The notes beneath the pieces were generated by a model, which saw nothing but the letters and a program-made list of their open reading frames with translations, was not told the DNA's origin and did no database searches. This document shows, piece after piece, positions 1 through 9,097 of a stretch of 64,000 nucleotides of DNA. Both the position numbers and the translations under genes were made by a program. The stretch comes from an uncultured Eggerthellaceae bacterium (lineage in GTDB: Bacteria > Actinomycetota > Coriobacteriia > Coriobacteriales > Eggerthellaceae). Location of the stretch: the NCBI GenBank assembly GCA_910588435.1, contig CAJUPL010000006.1, positions 1 to 64,000 of the forward strand, read 5' to 3'. Numbering within the stretch: position 1 is the stretch's first letter; every line of letters begins with the position of its first letter.

Positions 1-183
1 ATGAGCATGCTTGCATGATCATGAGTTAAAGGCCGTTATAAAAGGAGCGGGCACAACGTGCCCGCGACACCGGATCGTGGCAGCAAGGCTGCAGGTGCAT
101 CAGATTGAGGGCCGCTTTCAAAGTGCACAGGCATGCTCTTTGCCTGTGCAGCATTTTTGGGGCAGCAAGCGGGGCCGCAGTAT
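1..183 (+). repeat. Hairpin repeat array R1 (left edge, truncated)
   Basis: The window opens inside a hairpin array that matches later arrays. Visible modules are the right part of a CATGAGCATGC/GCATGATCATG hairpin followed by TTAAAGGCCG, a GCGGGCAC-AAC-GTGCCCGC hairpin near 48-66, and a TGCACAGGCA/TGCCTGTGCA hairpin followed by GCATTTTTGGGGCAGCAA. The same string of modules recurs near 51597-51690. It lies at the 3' end of the LysR gene on the opposite strand. The left boundary is outside the window. Confidence 0.8.
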
Positions 184-188
184 TGCAG

Positions 189-1097
189 TTAGGAGTGCTC
201 TTCGATCACGCGGGTCAGGGTTTCGATGTAGCGCTGGGCAAGCTGCGTGAGCTGGCGCTCTGCATGCGTGACGTAGCCTACGCGCATGACCTCGTCCGTC
301 TCAAGCGGGATGGAGACGATGCCCGAATGCATCTCAGAGGACAAGACGCCCGTTGCAACCGTATAGCCATTGTGGTGCGCAAGCAGGTTGGACAGCGTGC
401 CCCTATCAGAGATGATCACGCGCTTCTCTGAGGGCAGCTCAGCGAACGGTTCCTCCGCGAAGTAGAAGGAGTTGCTGGACCCTTGCTCGAAAGAATAGCG
501 CGGATAGGGCGCAAGCTCCTCTATCTTCAAGGACTTCCGTGAAGATAGCGGGTGATGCTCGCCAACAAAGGCATGCGGATTGGCGCAGAACAGCTCAGTG
601 AAGGAGAGGTTCGCATCCTCTAAGGCCTTCCCCATCACCTGCTCATTGAATGAGGACAGATACAGGATGCCTATGTCGCTCCTGAACTCTGAGACGTCCA
701 AGATCACATCAGCGGTTCGCGTCTCAGACAATGAGAACGTATAGCCCTCACCCTCGTAGTCAGCCACGAACGCAAGGAACGCCTCAACGGCGAAGGCGTA
801 GTGCTGCGAAGAGATGGCCAGCTTCTGCGGCGAATCCGCAGCGTGCCCCTTGTAGCGCGCCTCCATGAGGTCTGCCTGCTCCACCACCTGCCGCGCATAT
901 CCCAGAAGCTCCGCGCCCTCAGACGTCAGCGTGATCCCCTTGCTTGAGCGGCTGAAGATCTTGACGCCGCACTCCCGCTCAACGTCACGCACTGCAATGG
1001 ACAGGCTTGATTGCGAAACGTACAGCTCATGAGCGGCCGAGCTGATGGATCCGCAATTGGCGATGGCTATCAGATATCTGAGCTGCTGAAGCGTCAT
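189..1097 (-). CDS. LysR-family transcriptional regulator
   Basis: 302-residue LysR-type regulator. Residues about 2-60 form the winged helix-turn-helix (MTLQQLRYLIAIANCGSISS, then SQSSLSIAVRDVE), and the rest is the periplasmic-binding-protein-like effector domain; the length is normal for the family. The gene starts three bases after the stop of porB and on the same strand, so it is probably the last cistron of the por operon. This is unusual for LysR genes, which are more often divergent from their targets. The ATG has only a weak ribosome site, consistent with translational coupling. Its effector and targets cannot be read from the sequence; autoregulation of the por operon is a guess from position. 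A hairpin repeat array follows directly. Confidence 0.9.
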   Translation of the reverse strand: MTLQQLRYLIAIANCGSISSAAHELYVSQSSLSIAVRDVERECGVKIFSRSSKGITLTSEGAELLGYARQVVEQADLMEARYKGHAADSPQKLAISSQHYAFAVEAFLAFVADYEGEGYTFSLSETRTADVILDVSEFRSDIGILYLSSFNEQVMGKALEDANLSFTELFCANPHAFVGEHHPLSSRKSLKIEELAPYPRYSFEQGSSNSFYFAEEPFAELPSEKRVIISDRGTLSNLLAHHNGYTVATGVLSSEMHSGIVSIPLETDEVMRVGYVTHAERQLTQLAQRYIETLTRVIEEHS

Positions 1098-1100
1098 AGC

Positions 1101-2018
1101 CTACACCCACGCTTCCCTCATATGCTCCCACTGAGCATCGCGCGCAGCTTCGATGAGCTCCAGGTCAGTATCTGCATCCGCCGAGTATCTCTTCTGACGG
1201 CGAAGATAGGGCTCAATTGGCGCGAAGCTCTTGGGATTGCGCGTCAGTCGGAACTTGCCACCTGGCTTGCCACAAACGCCGGGACCCTCGTACTCAGCCA
1301 GGAACCATAGCCCCGTATCCACTATCTCCTTCGCCACATCTACGGTGTCAGCAGATGGGAATCCCCAGCCCACAGGACACGGCGCCATCACGTGGATGAA
1401 CCGCGTGCCAGACATATCGCGCGCCCGCTCCAGCTTCTTCAGGAAGTCAGCCATGTACCCCACAGACGCCGTGGCCGCATAGGGGATGCCGTGCGCCGCC
1501 ACTATCTGGAATAGCTGCTTCTTCTGCGTGAAGCTGCCGGGATGCGCAGGCCCTGCAGGCGTTGTGGTGGTTGACGCGCCGTAAGGCGTGAGCCCTGACT
1601 TCTGGATGCCGGTGTTCATATAGGCTTCGTTGTCATAGCAGATGTATAGGATGTCATCATTGCGGTCTATGGCACCCGAGAGCGCCTGCAGCCCTATATC
1701 TGCCGTTCCGCCGTCTCCTGCGAAGCCCACAACGGTGCATCCATCCGGTTTGATTCCTTGAGAGCGAAGCCCCGCCTCTATGCCAGAGAGCACAGCGGCC
1801 GTAGATGCGAACGGGGTGATCATGGCATTGTTGCCGAATGCCAGCTGCGGGAAGTTGAACCCAACAGCGCTCATGCACCCAGCAGGAAGCGCCGCTACCG
1901 CATTCGGCCCCAGCACCTTGAGCGCAGCGCGAACGGCAAGAGACGCCCCGCACCCAGGGCATGCCTTGTGCCCATAGAAGAGCTCCTCATCTGGCATGGT
2001 CCTAGCGTTCAGAGCCAC
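1101..2018 (-). CDS. porB: 2-oxoacid:ferredoxin oxidoreductase, beta subunit (pyruvate type)
   Basis: Thiamine-diphosphate-binding beta subunit of a multi-subunit 2-oxoacid:ferredoxin oxidoreductase, which decarboxylates a 2-oxoacid with CoA and passes two electrons to ferredoxin. It has the CPGCG cysteine pair at residues about 20-24, used with other cysteines for a [4Fe-4S] cluster. The TPP/Mg motif starts GDGGTADIG at about residue 101 and ends near DNEAYMNTG. I place the start at the GTG at 2018: GGAGGT lies six bases upstream, and the codon overlaps the porA stop by one base. An upstream in-frame start at 2075 would run into porA. The cytoplasmic complex is completed by the two genes upstream. 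The closest family resemblance is pyruvate synthase, but other 2-oxoacids cannot be excluded. Confidence 0.92.
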   Translation of the reverse strand: MALNARTMPDEELFYGHKACPGCGASLAVRAALKVLGPNAVAALPAGCMSAVGFNFPQLAFGNNAMITPFASTAAVLSGIEAGLRSQGIKPDGCTVVGFAGDGGTADIGLQALSGAIDRNDDILYICYDNEAYMNTGIQKSGLTPYGASTTTTPAGPAHPGSFTQKKQLFQIVAAHGIPYAATASVGYMADFLKKLERARDMSGTRFIHVMAPCPVGWGFPSADTVDVAKEIVDTGLWFLAEYEGPGVCGKPGGKFRLTRNPKSFAPIEPYLRRQKRYSADADTDLELIEAARDAQWEHMREAWV

Positions 2019-3220
2019 TATGCCACCTCCCCAGCAACATTCAAGAAGACCACGTCTCCCACTTGATGCCCGCACGCAGCGGGCGCCTTTCCTAGCGAAA
2101 GAGCCTCAAGGGAGGCGAACGCGTCCTCAACCTGATGCCTGGAGATGTCATCTCCTCCAAGGCCGCCAACGAAGCCAAGGGACGGAAGCGCGCGCCCTGA
2201 GCTTGCAAGGGAAGCCTGCACGCCAGCGTACACCGCCCCCGTAGCCCCAAACGAGACATCCTTCTCAAGCACGCCAAAGGCCTTCGCGGGCTTCAGAGCC
2301 TCCGCTATCTCCTCTTGAGGCAGCGGGCGAAGGTACCTGATGCGAACAAGCCCGGCCTTCTTGCCAGCCCGGCGCAGATCATCAACGACATCCCGCGCGA
2401 TCCCAGACACAGAGCCCAGCGTCACCATCACGAAGTCAGCGTCATCGGTCATGTACGCTTCAACGAGCCCGGGGTATTCGCGCCCGAACGTCTTCGCGAA
2501 CCTGGCCTCAACCTCTGCCACCACATCGCGCACGGCCAGCATGGCCTCATGATGCGCCACCTGATAGAAGCGGTTGTACTCAGGCCCTGCGGAATATCCG
2601 ATGTTCTTCGGGTTAGTGAAGTCAAAGCGGTTCTGAGTCACATAGGGCGGAAGGAATGCGTCCGCCTGAGCTTGATCCGGCACGTCCACAGCCTCATAGG
2701 TGTGCGTGAGCGCGAAGCCATCCATGTTGACCATCACAGGCAATGACACGCGCGCATCCTCCCCCACAGCGTAAGCCATGAGCGCAAGATCCAGCGCCTC
2801 CTGGTTGTCCTTCGCATACACCTGGATCCAACCGTGATCCAACAAGGAGAGCGAATCCCGCTGGTCCCCGTAGATGTTCCACGGCAGCGCAAGCGCCCTG
2901 TTCGCGTTCATCATGACGATGGGAAAACGCCCGCCTGACGCATACGTCAAGCACTCTGCCATGTAGAGCAGACCTTGCGAAGACGTGGCAGTGAACGTGC
3001 GTGCACCGGTGGCAGACGCGCCAATGGCCGCAGACAGCGCCGTGTGCTCGCTCTCCACATGCATGTACTCAGAGGCAAGCTTGCCGTCTTCCACCATCTT
3101 CGCAAGCGCCTCCACCACAGTGGTCTGCGGCGTTATGGGGTATGCGCTGATCACATTGGGGCGAGCCAGGCGAATGCCCTCCGCGAACGCCTCATTCCCA
3201 GACAAGAACATGCGCGTCAT
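2018..3220 (-). CDS. porA: 2-oxoacid:ferredoxin oxidoreductase, alpha subunit (pyruvate type)
   Basis: 400-residue alpha subunit with the pyrimidine-binding TPP domain (SAYPITPQTTVVEALAK at about residues 25-41, the catalytic-glutamate region SEYMHVESEH) and the transketolase C-terminal-like domain. The segment NRALALPWNIYGDQRDSLS is typical of PorA rather than of 2-oxoisovalerate or indolepyruvate enzymes. The gene overlaps porGD upstream by four bases (ATGA) and porB downstream by one base, so the three subunits are translationally coupled. Length agrees with four-subunit-type enzymes. The physiological direction (pyruvate oxidation or synthesis) is not decided by the sequence. Confidence 0.93.
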   Translation of the reverse strand: MTRMFLSGNEAFAEGIRLARPNVISAYPITPQTTVVEALAKMVEDGKLASEYMHVESEHTALSAAIGASATGARTFTATSSQGLLYMAECLTYASGGRFPIVMMNANRALALPWNIYGDQRDSLSLLDHGWIQVYAKDNQEALDLALMAYAVGEDARVSLPVMVNMDGFALTHTYEAVDVPDQAQADAFLPPYVTQNRFDFTNPKNIGYSAGPEYNRFYQVAHHEAMLAVRDVVAEVEARFAKTFGREYPGLVEAYMTDDADFVMVTLGSVSGIARDVVDDLRRAGKKAGLVRIRYLRPLPQEEIAEALKPAKAFGVLEKDVSFGATGAVYAGVQASLASSGRALPSLGFVGGLGGDDISRHQVEDAFASLEALSLGKAPAACGHQVGDVVFLNVAGEVA

Positions 3221-4176
3221 GCGGCATCACCTCCCTCCGGGACCATCTGGATGCAGTCAGCGGGGCACACCTTCGCGCACACGCCGCAACCCTTGCAAAA
3301 GGCCAGGTCAACAGCAAGGCTTACCACGTCCCCCGCTGCGTCCCTCTCCTTCACGATGGTGCCATCCGGACAATACAGATAGCAGCTCATGCATAGCGTG
3401 CATGCATCCGGGTCTATCACAGGGCGCAAGCTGCGCCAGCCGGCATTCGGGGTTGTGAGGTATCCCGCCTCAAAGGCGGTGGATGAAGCGAAATCCGCGG
3501 GCCGTGCGCTGAAGGCCTCGCGAAGGTGCGGGGTCCATCCATCGTCTGGGCGCAAAGCAGACACCAGAGGGTCATGGATGCCATCAGGATCAGCAGTGTT
3601 CGCATGAGAGCGATGCGAGCACCTACGGGAAGGCTGGTCTGAAAGGCCATTGGCTTGCATGGCCTCATACGCGGCCTTCGCAACCTCTACGTTCTTGTCA
3701 GCCAGCTTAGGCGGCATGGTGGCGCGGATGCCATGCTCTATGTCCTGGATGGAGACAGCCTCTGTGAGCGCCGGGATGGCCCCTAAGAAGGCCGTGTTCG
3801 GGAAGGGCCTGCCCAGGATGGCGCTTGAGATCCCATCCGCATCCAGCGTCAGCACGCGCGCGTCCGCAAACCCAGAAGGCTCCTTCGCGTTCACCAGCGC
3901 AATTCCGCCCTCGGCAAGCTCCTCCTGAAAGCCATCTGAGAAGAGCGTCTGATCCAAGAACAGCACGAATTGCGCCGAAGATGACGCGCTCCTGTCCCCT
4001 ATGGGCGCGCTTGATATCTTGGCGAACGCCCGCATGGGCGCGCCGCGCCTCTCTGGTCCGAATGTTGGGAAGGCTAGCGCATGCTGACCTGCGGACAGCG
4101 CCGCTGCCGCGCCCAAGCAGCGCGCCGCTGTGAAGGCGCCCTGTCCGCCGCGTGCATGCCATATGAATTCAAGCAA
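3217..4176 (-). CDS. porG: 2-oxoacid:ferredoxin oxidoreductase, fused gamma-delta subunit
   Basis: Fusion of the gamma subunit (residues about 1-180, beginning with FIWHARGGQGAFTAARCLG and the GPERRGAP region) to a delta-type ferredoxin domain at the C terminus. That domain has two [4Fe-4S] motifs: CTLCMSCYLYC and CKGCGVCAKVC. It carries electrons from the TPP subunits to external ferredoxin. The long open frame begins at 4200, but the best start is the TTG at 4176, six bases after AAGGAG, which gives the standard PorG N terminus. It is the first gene of porGD-porA-porB and overlaps porA by four bases. Gamma-delta fusions are known in this family, so the arrangement is not new. About 30 bases upstream is tRNA-Lys on the same strand. 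Confidence 0.88.
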   Translation of the reverse strand: MLEFIWHARGGQGAFTAARCLGAAAALSAGQHALAFPTFGPERRGAPMRAFAKISSAPIGDRSASSSAQFVLFLDQTLFSDGFQEELAEGGIALVNAKEPSGFADARVLTLDADGISSAILGRPFPNTAFLGAIPALTEAVSIQDIEHGIRATMPPKLADKNVEVAKAAYEAMQANGLSDQPSRRCSHRSHANTADPDGIHDPLVSALRPDDGWTPHLREAFSARPADFASSTAFEAGYLTTPNAGWRSLRPVIDPDACTLCMSCYLYCPDGTIVKERDAAGDVVSLAVDLAFCKGCGVCAKVCPADCIQMVPEGGDAA

Positions 4177-4207
4177 GAGATGCTCCTTGGATGAGATCAA
4201 GCGAAGA

Positions 4208-4283
4208 TGGTGGGCCGTGAGGGAATCGAACCCGCGACCTTGGGATTAAAAGTCCCCTGCTCTACCAACTGAGCTAACGGCCC
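4208..4283 (-). tRNA. tRNA-Lys (anticodon TTT)
   Basis: Read on the minus strand, the sequence folds as a cloverleaf. The acceptor stem is GGGCCGT/ACGGCCC with discriminator A and an encoded CCA; the D arm is TAGCTCAGTTGGTAGAGCA, the anticodon loop CTTTTAA with anticodon TTT, and the T arm GGTTCGAATCC. The anticodon reads lysine codons. It sits between the PPK2 gene and the por operon, all on the same strand. Confidence 0.97.
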
Positions 4284-4326
4284 ACTGCATCAGGTGATTA
4301 TAAAGGAAAACCCCAAGCGTGCGCCC

Positions 4327-6012
4327 TCACGAATGCAGACGCTCCTCCAGCGCTTCCACTATGATCCGAAGAGCCTTCACGCGGGCGTATCTCTTGTCAT
4401 CGGACTCAAGCACGATCCATGGCGCATACGTTGTGGACGTCAGGCGGAACATATCGTTGATGGCGGATGCATACTGCGGGTACTTCTCGCGGTTGCGCCA
4501 GTCATCAGGAGTGATCTTCCATCTCTTCGCCGGATTCTCCTCACGAGCCTCGAAGCGCGCAAGCTGCTCCTCAGATGAAACATCAACCCAGAACTTGAGC
4601 AGGATAGCGCCCCAATCCACCAGGTCATGTTCGAACTCGTTGATCTCATCGTAACCCTCCGCCCACCTCTCCGGCGGCGTGATCTCCTCTGTGCGCTCCA
4701 CCAGCACGCGCCCGTACCAGCTGCGGTCATACATCCCAACGTGCCCCGCCTTCGGAAGGCGAGTCCAATAGCGCCAAAGATGCGGATGCGCAAGCTCGGG
4801 CTTGGTGGGTGCCGGGGACGGGAAGATGTTGTACGCGCGCGCATCCAGCGCCTGCGCCACGCGCTTGATGTTGCCGCCCTTGCCAGCAGCGTCCCACCCC
4901 TCATAGACCAGCATCAGCGGCACACGCGCCTGATACATCTCATTCTCAAGCCCGAACAGGCGCTTCTGGAGCTCCTTCAGCTCACGCTTGTACTCATCGC
5001 GCGGAAGCGTCAGGGAGTGATCCATCGTCTCAACGCGCGGGTAGTCCTTCACTATCTGGAACTTGGAGGATTCCGGCGCGAACGCATGCTGAGCACGCGC
5101 CTTCGCCTTGGCTTCCACAACAGCGGGCGAATCATCCGCATCTGGAGCCGACCACATCTCAGCCGCGTCCTCCGCTTCCCGCTTCCCCTCATCTGCGCTG
5201 ACGCGCAAGCGCTCCTGCTCAGATTCCTGCCTAGCAACATCTTGCGCCTTCGCATCCAGCGCCCCTTCTATGGCAGACACGAGCGTGCGCGCTATCTGCA
5301 GGTTGGCGGCGCGCTTGTCCTCGCCATTGACCAGCACCCACGGCGCGAACGGGAAGTCAGAGCCCTCCAACAGCTTGTCATAGAGCTCATACATCTCATC
5401 GTAGTCCTTGGTGGACACCAGCTTCTTCTCGGGCACGCGCCAGCGCGTTGCCGCGTCATCGTAGAGCCTATCAAGGCGCTTCTTCTGCGCCTTCTTGCGA
5501 ACGTGCATGAAGAACTTCACAACCGTGTATCCATCACGCACGAGCTGGCGTTCGAAATCCTCTATGGACTCCAGGTAATGGCGCGCTCCAGCCTTCGGCA
5601 GCACCAGGTCAGAGGGGTCTTGCGCCAACAAGAGCTCAGTTGCCTTCGTATACCAACCGCGGTCATAGAACGTGATGTGCCCGCGCTCTCCCAATGACTT
5701 CCAGTACTCCTGCATCAGCGGGTAATAGCTGGAAACGCCCTCACCAAGCGCCTTGAGCTCACGCGCAGCCTCAGTATCTGCATCTGGGGACACATACACG
5801 CTCGTAGCGCGCGCATCCAGGTTGTACATCAGGTCAGAGATGCGGCTGCCCTTGCCAGCCCCGTTCCACCCTTCGAAGAGGACCACAAGCCCTGTGCCTT
5901 GGTTCACAGCGCGCTGTTGGAGCACCACCAGCTTCTCTATCAGCTGGTCATACTCTTGCTTGTAAGCGTCCTTGCTGAGCGGCTCAGATGCGAGATCTAC
6001 TCTCTCTAGCAT
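4327..6012 (-). CDS. pap: Two-domain PPK2: polyphosphate:AMP/nucleotide phosphotransferase
   Basis: 561-residue protein built of two PPK2 domains. Each has a Walker A motif (GWNGAGKGS at about residues 48-56, GWDAAGKGG at about residue 370) and a lid/Walker B region (ITFYDRGWY, VGMYDRSWYGRV). Two-domain PPK2 enzymes of class II use polyphosphate to phosphorylate AMP to ADP, which is the most likely reaction here. A Ser/Glu/Asp/Ala-rich linker joins the domains. The start at 6012 is chosen for GGAAGGG seven bases upstream; an in-frame start 45 bases earlier lacks a site. It is divergent from ppk1, so polyphosphate making and polyphosphate-driven nucleotide rephosphorylation are paired. Cytoplasmic. 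Confidence 0.9.
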   Translation of the reverse strand: MLERVDLASEPLSKDAYKQEYDQLIEKLVVLQQRAVNQGTGLVVLFEGWNGAGKGSRISDLMYNLDARATSVYVSPDADTEAARELKALGEGVSSYYPLMQEYWKSLGERGHITFYDRGWYTKATELLLAQDPSDLVLPKAGARHYLESIEDFERQLVRDGYTVVKFFMHVRKKAQKKRLDRLYDDAATRWRVPEKKLVSTKDYDEMYELYDKLLEGSDFPFAPWVLVNGEDKRAANLQIARTLVSAIEGALDAKAQDVARQESEQERLRVSADEGKREAEDAAEMWSAPDADDSPAVVEAKAKARAQHAFAPESSKFQIVKDYPRVETMDHSLTLPRDEYKRELKELQKRLFGLENEMYQARVPLMLVYEGWDAAGKGGNIKRVAQALDARAYNIFPSPAPTKPELAHPHLWRYWTRLPKAGHVGMYDRSWYGRVLVERTEEITPPERWAEGYDEINEFEHDLVDWGAILLKFWVDVSSEEQLARFEAREENPAKRWKITPDDWRNREKYPQYASAINDMFRLTSTTYAPWIVLESDDKRYARVKALRIIVEALEERLHS

Positions 6013-6060
6013 GTGATATCCCTTCCCATCTGACGGTATGCGAACAGCACTGCTCATGCT

Positions 6061-6091
6061 TTGGATCAGGGCTGCATGAGCGCTGTATACT
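6061..6091 (+). promoter_or_regulatory. Candidate ppk1 promoter in the pap/ppk1 divergent region
   Basis: In the 125-base gap between the two divergent polyphosphate genes, TTGGAT (6061-6066) and TATACT (6086-6091) form a possible -35/-10 pair with a 19-base spacer, wider than ideal. No clear minus-strand counterpart or phosphate-type operator was recognised. Weak prediction. Confidence 0.3.
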
Positions 6092-6137
6092 GACTAGCAT
6101 AATGCATGCCTTAAGCGTGGTGGAGGAGATGTTTCCC

Positions 6138-9032
6138 ATGGCAGATTCGTCAAAGGACAAAGCGCGCACAAGCCAGAGCAACAAGGCTGACACGTCCGCA
6201 TCTGGTCTTGGAATGGCGCCAGTGCACGGAAGCCATGCCCCATACATGCAGAACAGAGAGCTCTCATGGCTTGAGTTCAACAAGCGCGTGCTGGATCAAG
6301 GCGCAGACCCCGCTGTCCCCCTGTTCGAGCGCCTGAACTTCATCTCCATCTTCTGGTCCAACCTGCAAGAGTTCTTCATGGTGCGCGTAGGCAGCCTGAC
6401 TGACCTTGAGCTCATCAAGAAGACCATCATAGATTCCAAATCCGGCATGACCCCATCTGAGCAGCTAGATGCGGTCTATGCGCGCTGCCATGAGCTCTAC
6501 CCCTACTACGAGGCATGCTTCAAGACGCTCAAAGGAGAGCTGGAACAAGAGGGCATCATGGCGCTCAAGCCCAAGCAGCTCTCAGATGAAGAGCGCGGCT
6601 TTTTGGATGACTACTTCGATCTGAACATCATGCCCTTCCTGGCACCGCAGATCATCAATGCGCGCCACCCGTTCCCTCACCTTGAGAACGGCGCGCTCTA
6701 CATAGTCGTGCGCCTAGATGAGCATGCAGGCCCCAAGCAGAAGGCCAGCAAGAAGGCCGCCAAGGATGAGAAGGCTGCGAAAGCGGCCAAGAACCTAGGC
6801 GCTCATGGCGTGACGCTTGGCATCATCCCGCTTCCGCGCCAGTGCGAGCGCATCGTGCAGCTGCCCGGCGGCAACCTCAAGTTCGTGCTGCTAGAGCACG
6901 TGATAGAGATGAACGCAGCCAAGATATTCTCCATGTACAAGGTCAAGCACACCAACGTCATCTGCGTGACCCGCAACGCTGATCTGGACGCAACGGAGGG
7001 CTCTGAGGAGCAGGGTGAGGACTATCGTGAGCACATGAAGCGCATCCTCAAGAAGAGGAGCCGCTTGGCGCCTGTTCGCCTTGAGTCTGAGCGTGAGCTC
7101 TCCCAAACGGTCAAGCGTGAGCTGCTCTCCCGCTTGGGGCTTAAAGAGCACCAGACATTCGTGTCATCTGTGCCGCTTGATATGTCATATGTCTTCTCCC
7201 TGCCATCTCGCGTGCCTGCTGACGTTCGCCGCCGTCTCACGTTCGTGCCATTCACGCCTCAGTGGCCGGCAATGCTCCGCCAGAAGGAATCCATCATCAA
7301 GCAGGTCCAGCAGCATGAGGTGCTGATGAACTACCCGTATGAGTCAATGGATGCGTTCATCCAGCTTCTGCGTGAAGCTGCAATGGACCCAAGCGTCATC
7401 TCCATCAAGATCACGCTCTACCGCCTGGCAAGCCAATCGCACCTGGCAGAAGCGCTCATCGCTGCTGCTGAGAACGGGAAAGACGTCACGGCTCTGTTCG
7501 AACTGCGCGCACGCTTCGACGAATCCAACAACATAGAGTGGTCGCAGCGCTTCGAGCAAGCCGGCTGCCATGTGATCTACGGCTTCCGCAACTACAAGGT
7601 GCACTCCAAGATCTGCTGCATCACGCGCCAGACCGAAGACGGGATCCAACACATAACGCAGCTTGGCACCGGCAACTACAACGAGAAGACGGCCAAGCTC
7701 TACACGGATTTCTCGTTCATCACCACTGATCCCAAGATCGGCAAGGATGCCATGCGGTTCTTCCGCAACATGGCGCTCGAGAACACATCTGATGAGTACA
7801 AGACGCTCTGGGTGGCGCCGCTGCAGATCAAGCAGAACGTGATCGCCAAGATAGATGAGCAGATCGCCATCAAGCGCGCGGGCGGCCAAGCAGGCCTGTT
7901 CTTCAAGACGAACTCCATCACTGACAAGGACGTCATAGAGAAGATAGTGGAGGCTTCGAAGGCGGGCGTGCAGTGCACGCTTCTGGTTCGCGGGATCTCT
8001 TGTTTGGTGCCGGGGATCGAAGGCTATACGGACAACGTCTGCGTGGTCTCCATAGTAGGGCGCCTGCTGGAGCATTCGCGCATATACGCGTTCGGCCCGC
8101 TTGATGGCGACATAGACATCTACCTCTCAAGCGCTGACCTCATGACGCGCAACATGGACAAGCGCATAGAGATAGCATGGCCTGTCATGTCCACCCCGCT
8201 CAAGCGCATCATCATCGGATACATCGGCACGTGCATGGCTGACACGGCCAAGCTCCGTGACCTGCTGCCCAACAAGGAATACACGCCCATCGGCTTCTTC
8301 GCGAAGGAGGATGCTCACGGGCACGTGACGCTCTTCGATTCTCAAGCGTTCCTCATGGAGGAAGCGGAGCGCAAGCACATGGAGGCCGAAGAGCTTGCAG
8401 TGGCAGCCTCGCCCATGGATCTGGCGAACGTTCGCCAAGCTCTTGAGCAAGAGGCTATGGAGGATGCGTACGGCGAGGAAGCCTCTGAGTTCCAGCATGC
8501 AGAGCCTCAAGGAGAGCCAGTGGCAGAGCCTGTAGAGCATGTTGAGGAGCCGGAAACGGAGCCAGAGCCTGAGCCAGAGCCGGAGCCCGTCCCTGAACCC
8601 GAACCCACTCCTGAGCCGGAGGTGCAACCTTCGCCAGAACCAGAATCCACTCCAGAGCCAGCGCCTGAGCCTATCGTTGAAGAGATGCAGGTTGCAGAGG
8701 AAGCCGTTCTTCCAGGCCAGCCCATGCCAGAGCCTGAGATGGTCCGCGTGCAGGAAGCTTCAGCGCCTGACCTCTACGACGCAGCCGTGACGCAGCCGCT
8801 GCCGCAGATCCCGCAAGAGATGCTGCAACAGATGCCAGAGCACATGCCCGAGCAGATGCCGTATCCCATGCCAGCGCAAGCGCCAATGCCTACATATGAC
8901 CAGGGCGGCAATGAGGTGACGCTATCCAACATGCCAATGTATCAACAGCGCACAACGTATGAGGAAGAGCCGCCGCGCGAGGTCAGCATGCCGAAGAAGA
9001 AGGAATCCTTCTGGAAACGCCACTTCGGGTAG
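6138..9032 (+). CDS. ppk1: Polyphosphate kinase 1 with long Glu/Pro-rich C-terminal tail
   Basis: Ppk1 makes inorganic polyphosphate from ATP through a phosphohistidine. The N-terminal signature NRELSWLEFNKRVLDQG, the catalytic histidine in NYKVHSKICC (His about 489 from this start), LGTGNYNE and the second PLD-like half (YLSSADLMTRNMDKR) are all present. The ATG at 6138 is preceded by GGAGGAGA at eight bases; longer in-frame starts have poor sites. At 964 residues it is about 250 residues longer than most Ppk1. The excess follows the catalytic core and consists of a Lys/Ala insert near residue 205 and, mainly, an acidic EPEPEP-type segment (about residues 800-855), then a Gln/Met/Pro-rich stretch and a basic end KKKESFWKRHFG. 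The tail has no recognised domain; a docking or phase-separating role is speculation. Confidence 0.93.
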   Translation: MADSSKDKARTSQSNKADTSASGLGMAPVHGSHAPYMQNRELSWLEFNKRVLDQGADPAVPLFERLNFISIFWSNLQEFFMVRVGSLTDLELIKKTIIDSKSGMTPSEQLDAVYARCHELYPYYEACFKTLKGELEQEGIMALKPKQLSDEERGFLDDYFDLNIMPFLAPQIINARHPFPHLENGALYIVVRLDEHAGPKQKASKKAAKDEKAAKAAKNLGAHGVTLGIIPLPRQCERIVQLPGGNLKFVLLEHVIEMNAAKIFSMYKVKHTNVICVTRNADLDATEGSEEQGEDYREHMKRILKKRSRLAPVRLESERELSQTVKRELLSRLGLKEHQTFVSSVPLDMSYVFSLPSRVPADVRRRLTFVPFTPQWPAMLRQKESIIKQVQQHEVLMNYPYESMDAFIQLLREAAMDPSVISIKITLYRLASQSHLAEALIAAAENGKDVTALFELRARFDESNNIEWSQRFEQAGCHVIYGFRNYKVHSKICCITRQTEDGIQHITQLGTGNYNEKTAKLYTDFSFITTDPKIGKDAMRFFRNMALENTSDEYKTLWVAPLQIKQNVIAKIDEQIAIKRAGGQAGLFFKTNSITDKDVIEKIVEASKAGVQCTLLVRGISCLVPGIEGYTDNVCVVSIVGRLLEHSRIYAFGPLDGDIDIYLSSADLMTRNMDKRIEIAWPVMSTPLKRIIIGYIGTCMADTAKLRDLLPNKEYTPIGFFAKEDAHGHVTLFDSQAFLMEEAERKHMEAEELAVAASPMDLANVRQALEQEAMEDAYGEEASEFQHAEPQGEPVAEPVEHVEEPETEPEPEPEPEPVPEPEPTPEPEVQPSPEPESTPEPAPEPIVEEMQVAEEAVLPGQPMPEPEMVRVQEASAPDLYDAAVTQPLPQIPQEMLQQMPEHMPEQMPYPMPAQAPMPTYDQGGNEVTLSNMPMYQQRTTYEEEPPREVSMPKKKESFWKRHFG

Positions 9033-9056
9033 GTATCGAATGGTGCCATAAATGAA

Positions 9057-9083
9057 AAGGGCGGGCTATCCAAGCCCGCCCTT
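9057..9083. terminator. Bidirectional terminator between ppk1 and the HD gene
   Basis: Perfect 11-bp stem AAGGGCGGGCT/AGCCCGCCCTT with a five-base loop. It is followed on the plus strand by CTTGCG and on the minus strand by a better T-tract (TTTTCATTT). It lies between the convergent ppk1 and HD-domain genes, so it can serve both. Confidence 0.8.
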
Positions 9084-9097
9084 CTTGCGTTCAAGCC

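Noticed and set aside
4627..5697. Long plus-strand open frame (356 codons) opposite the PPK2 gene
   Set aside because: It is a shadow of the GC-rich minus-strand gene, has no ribosome site and no recognisable domain. The same applies to long frames at 7344-8075 and 22209-23351.
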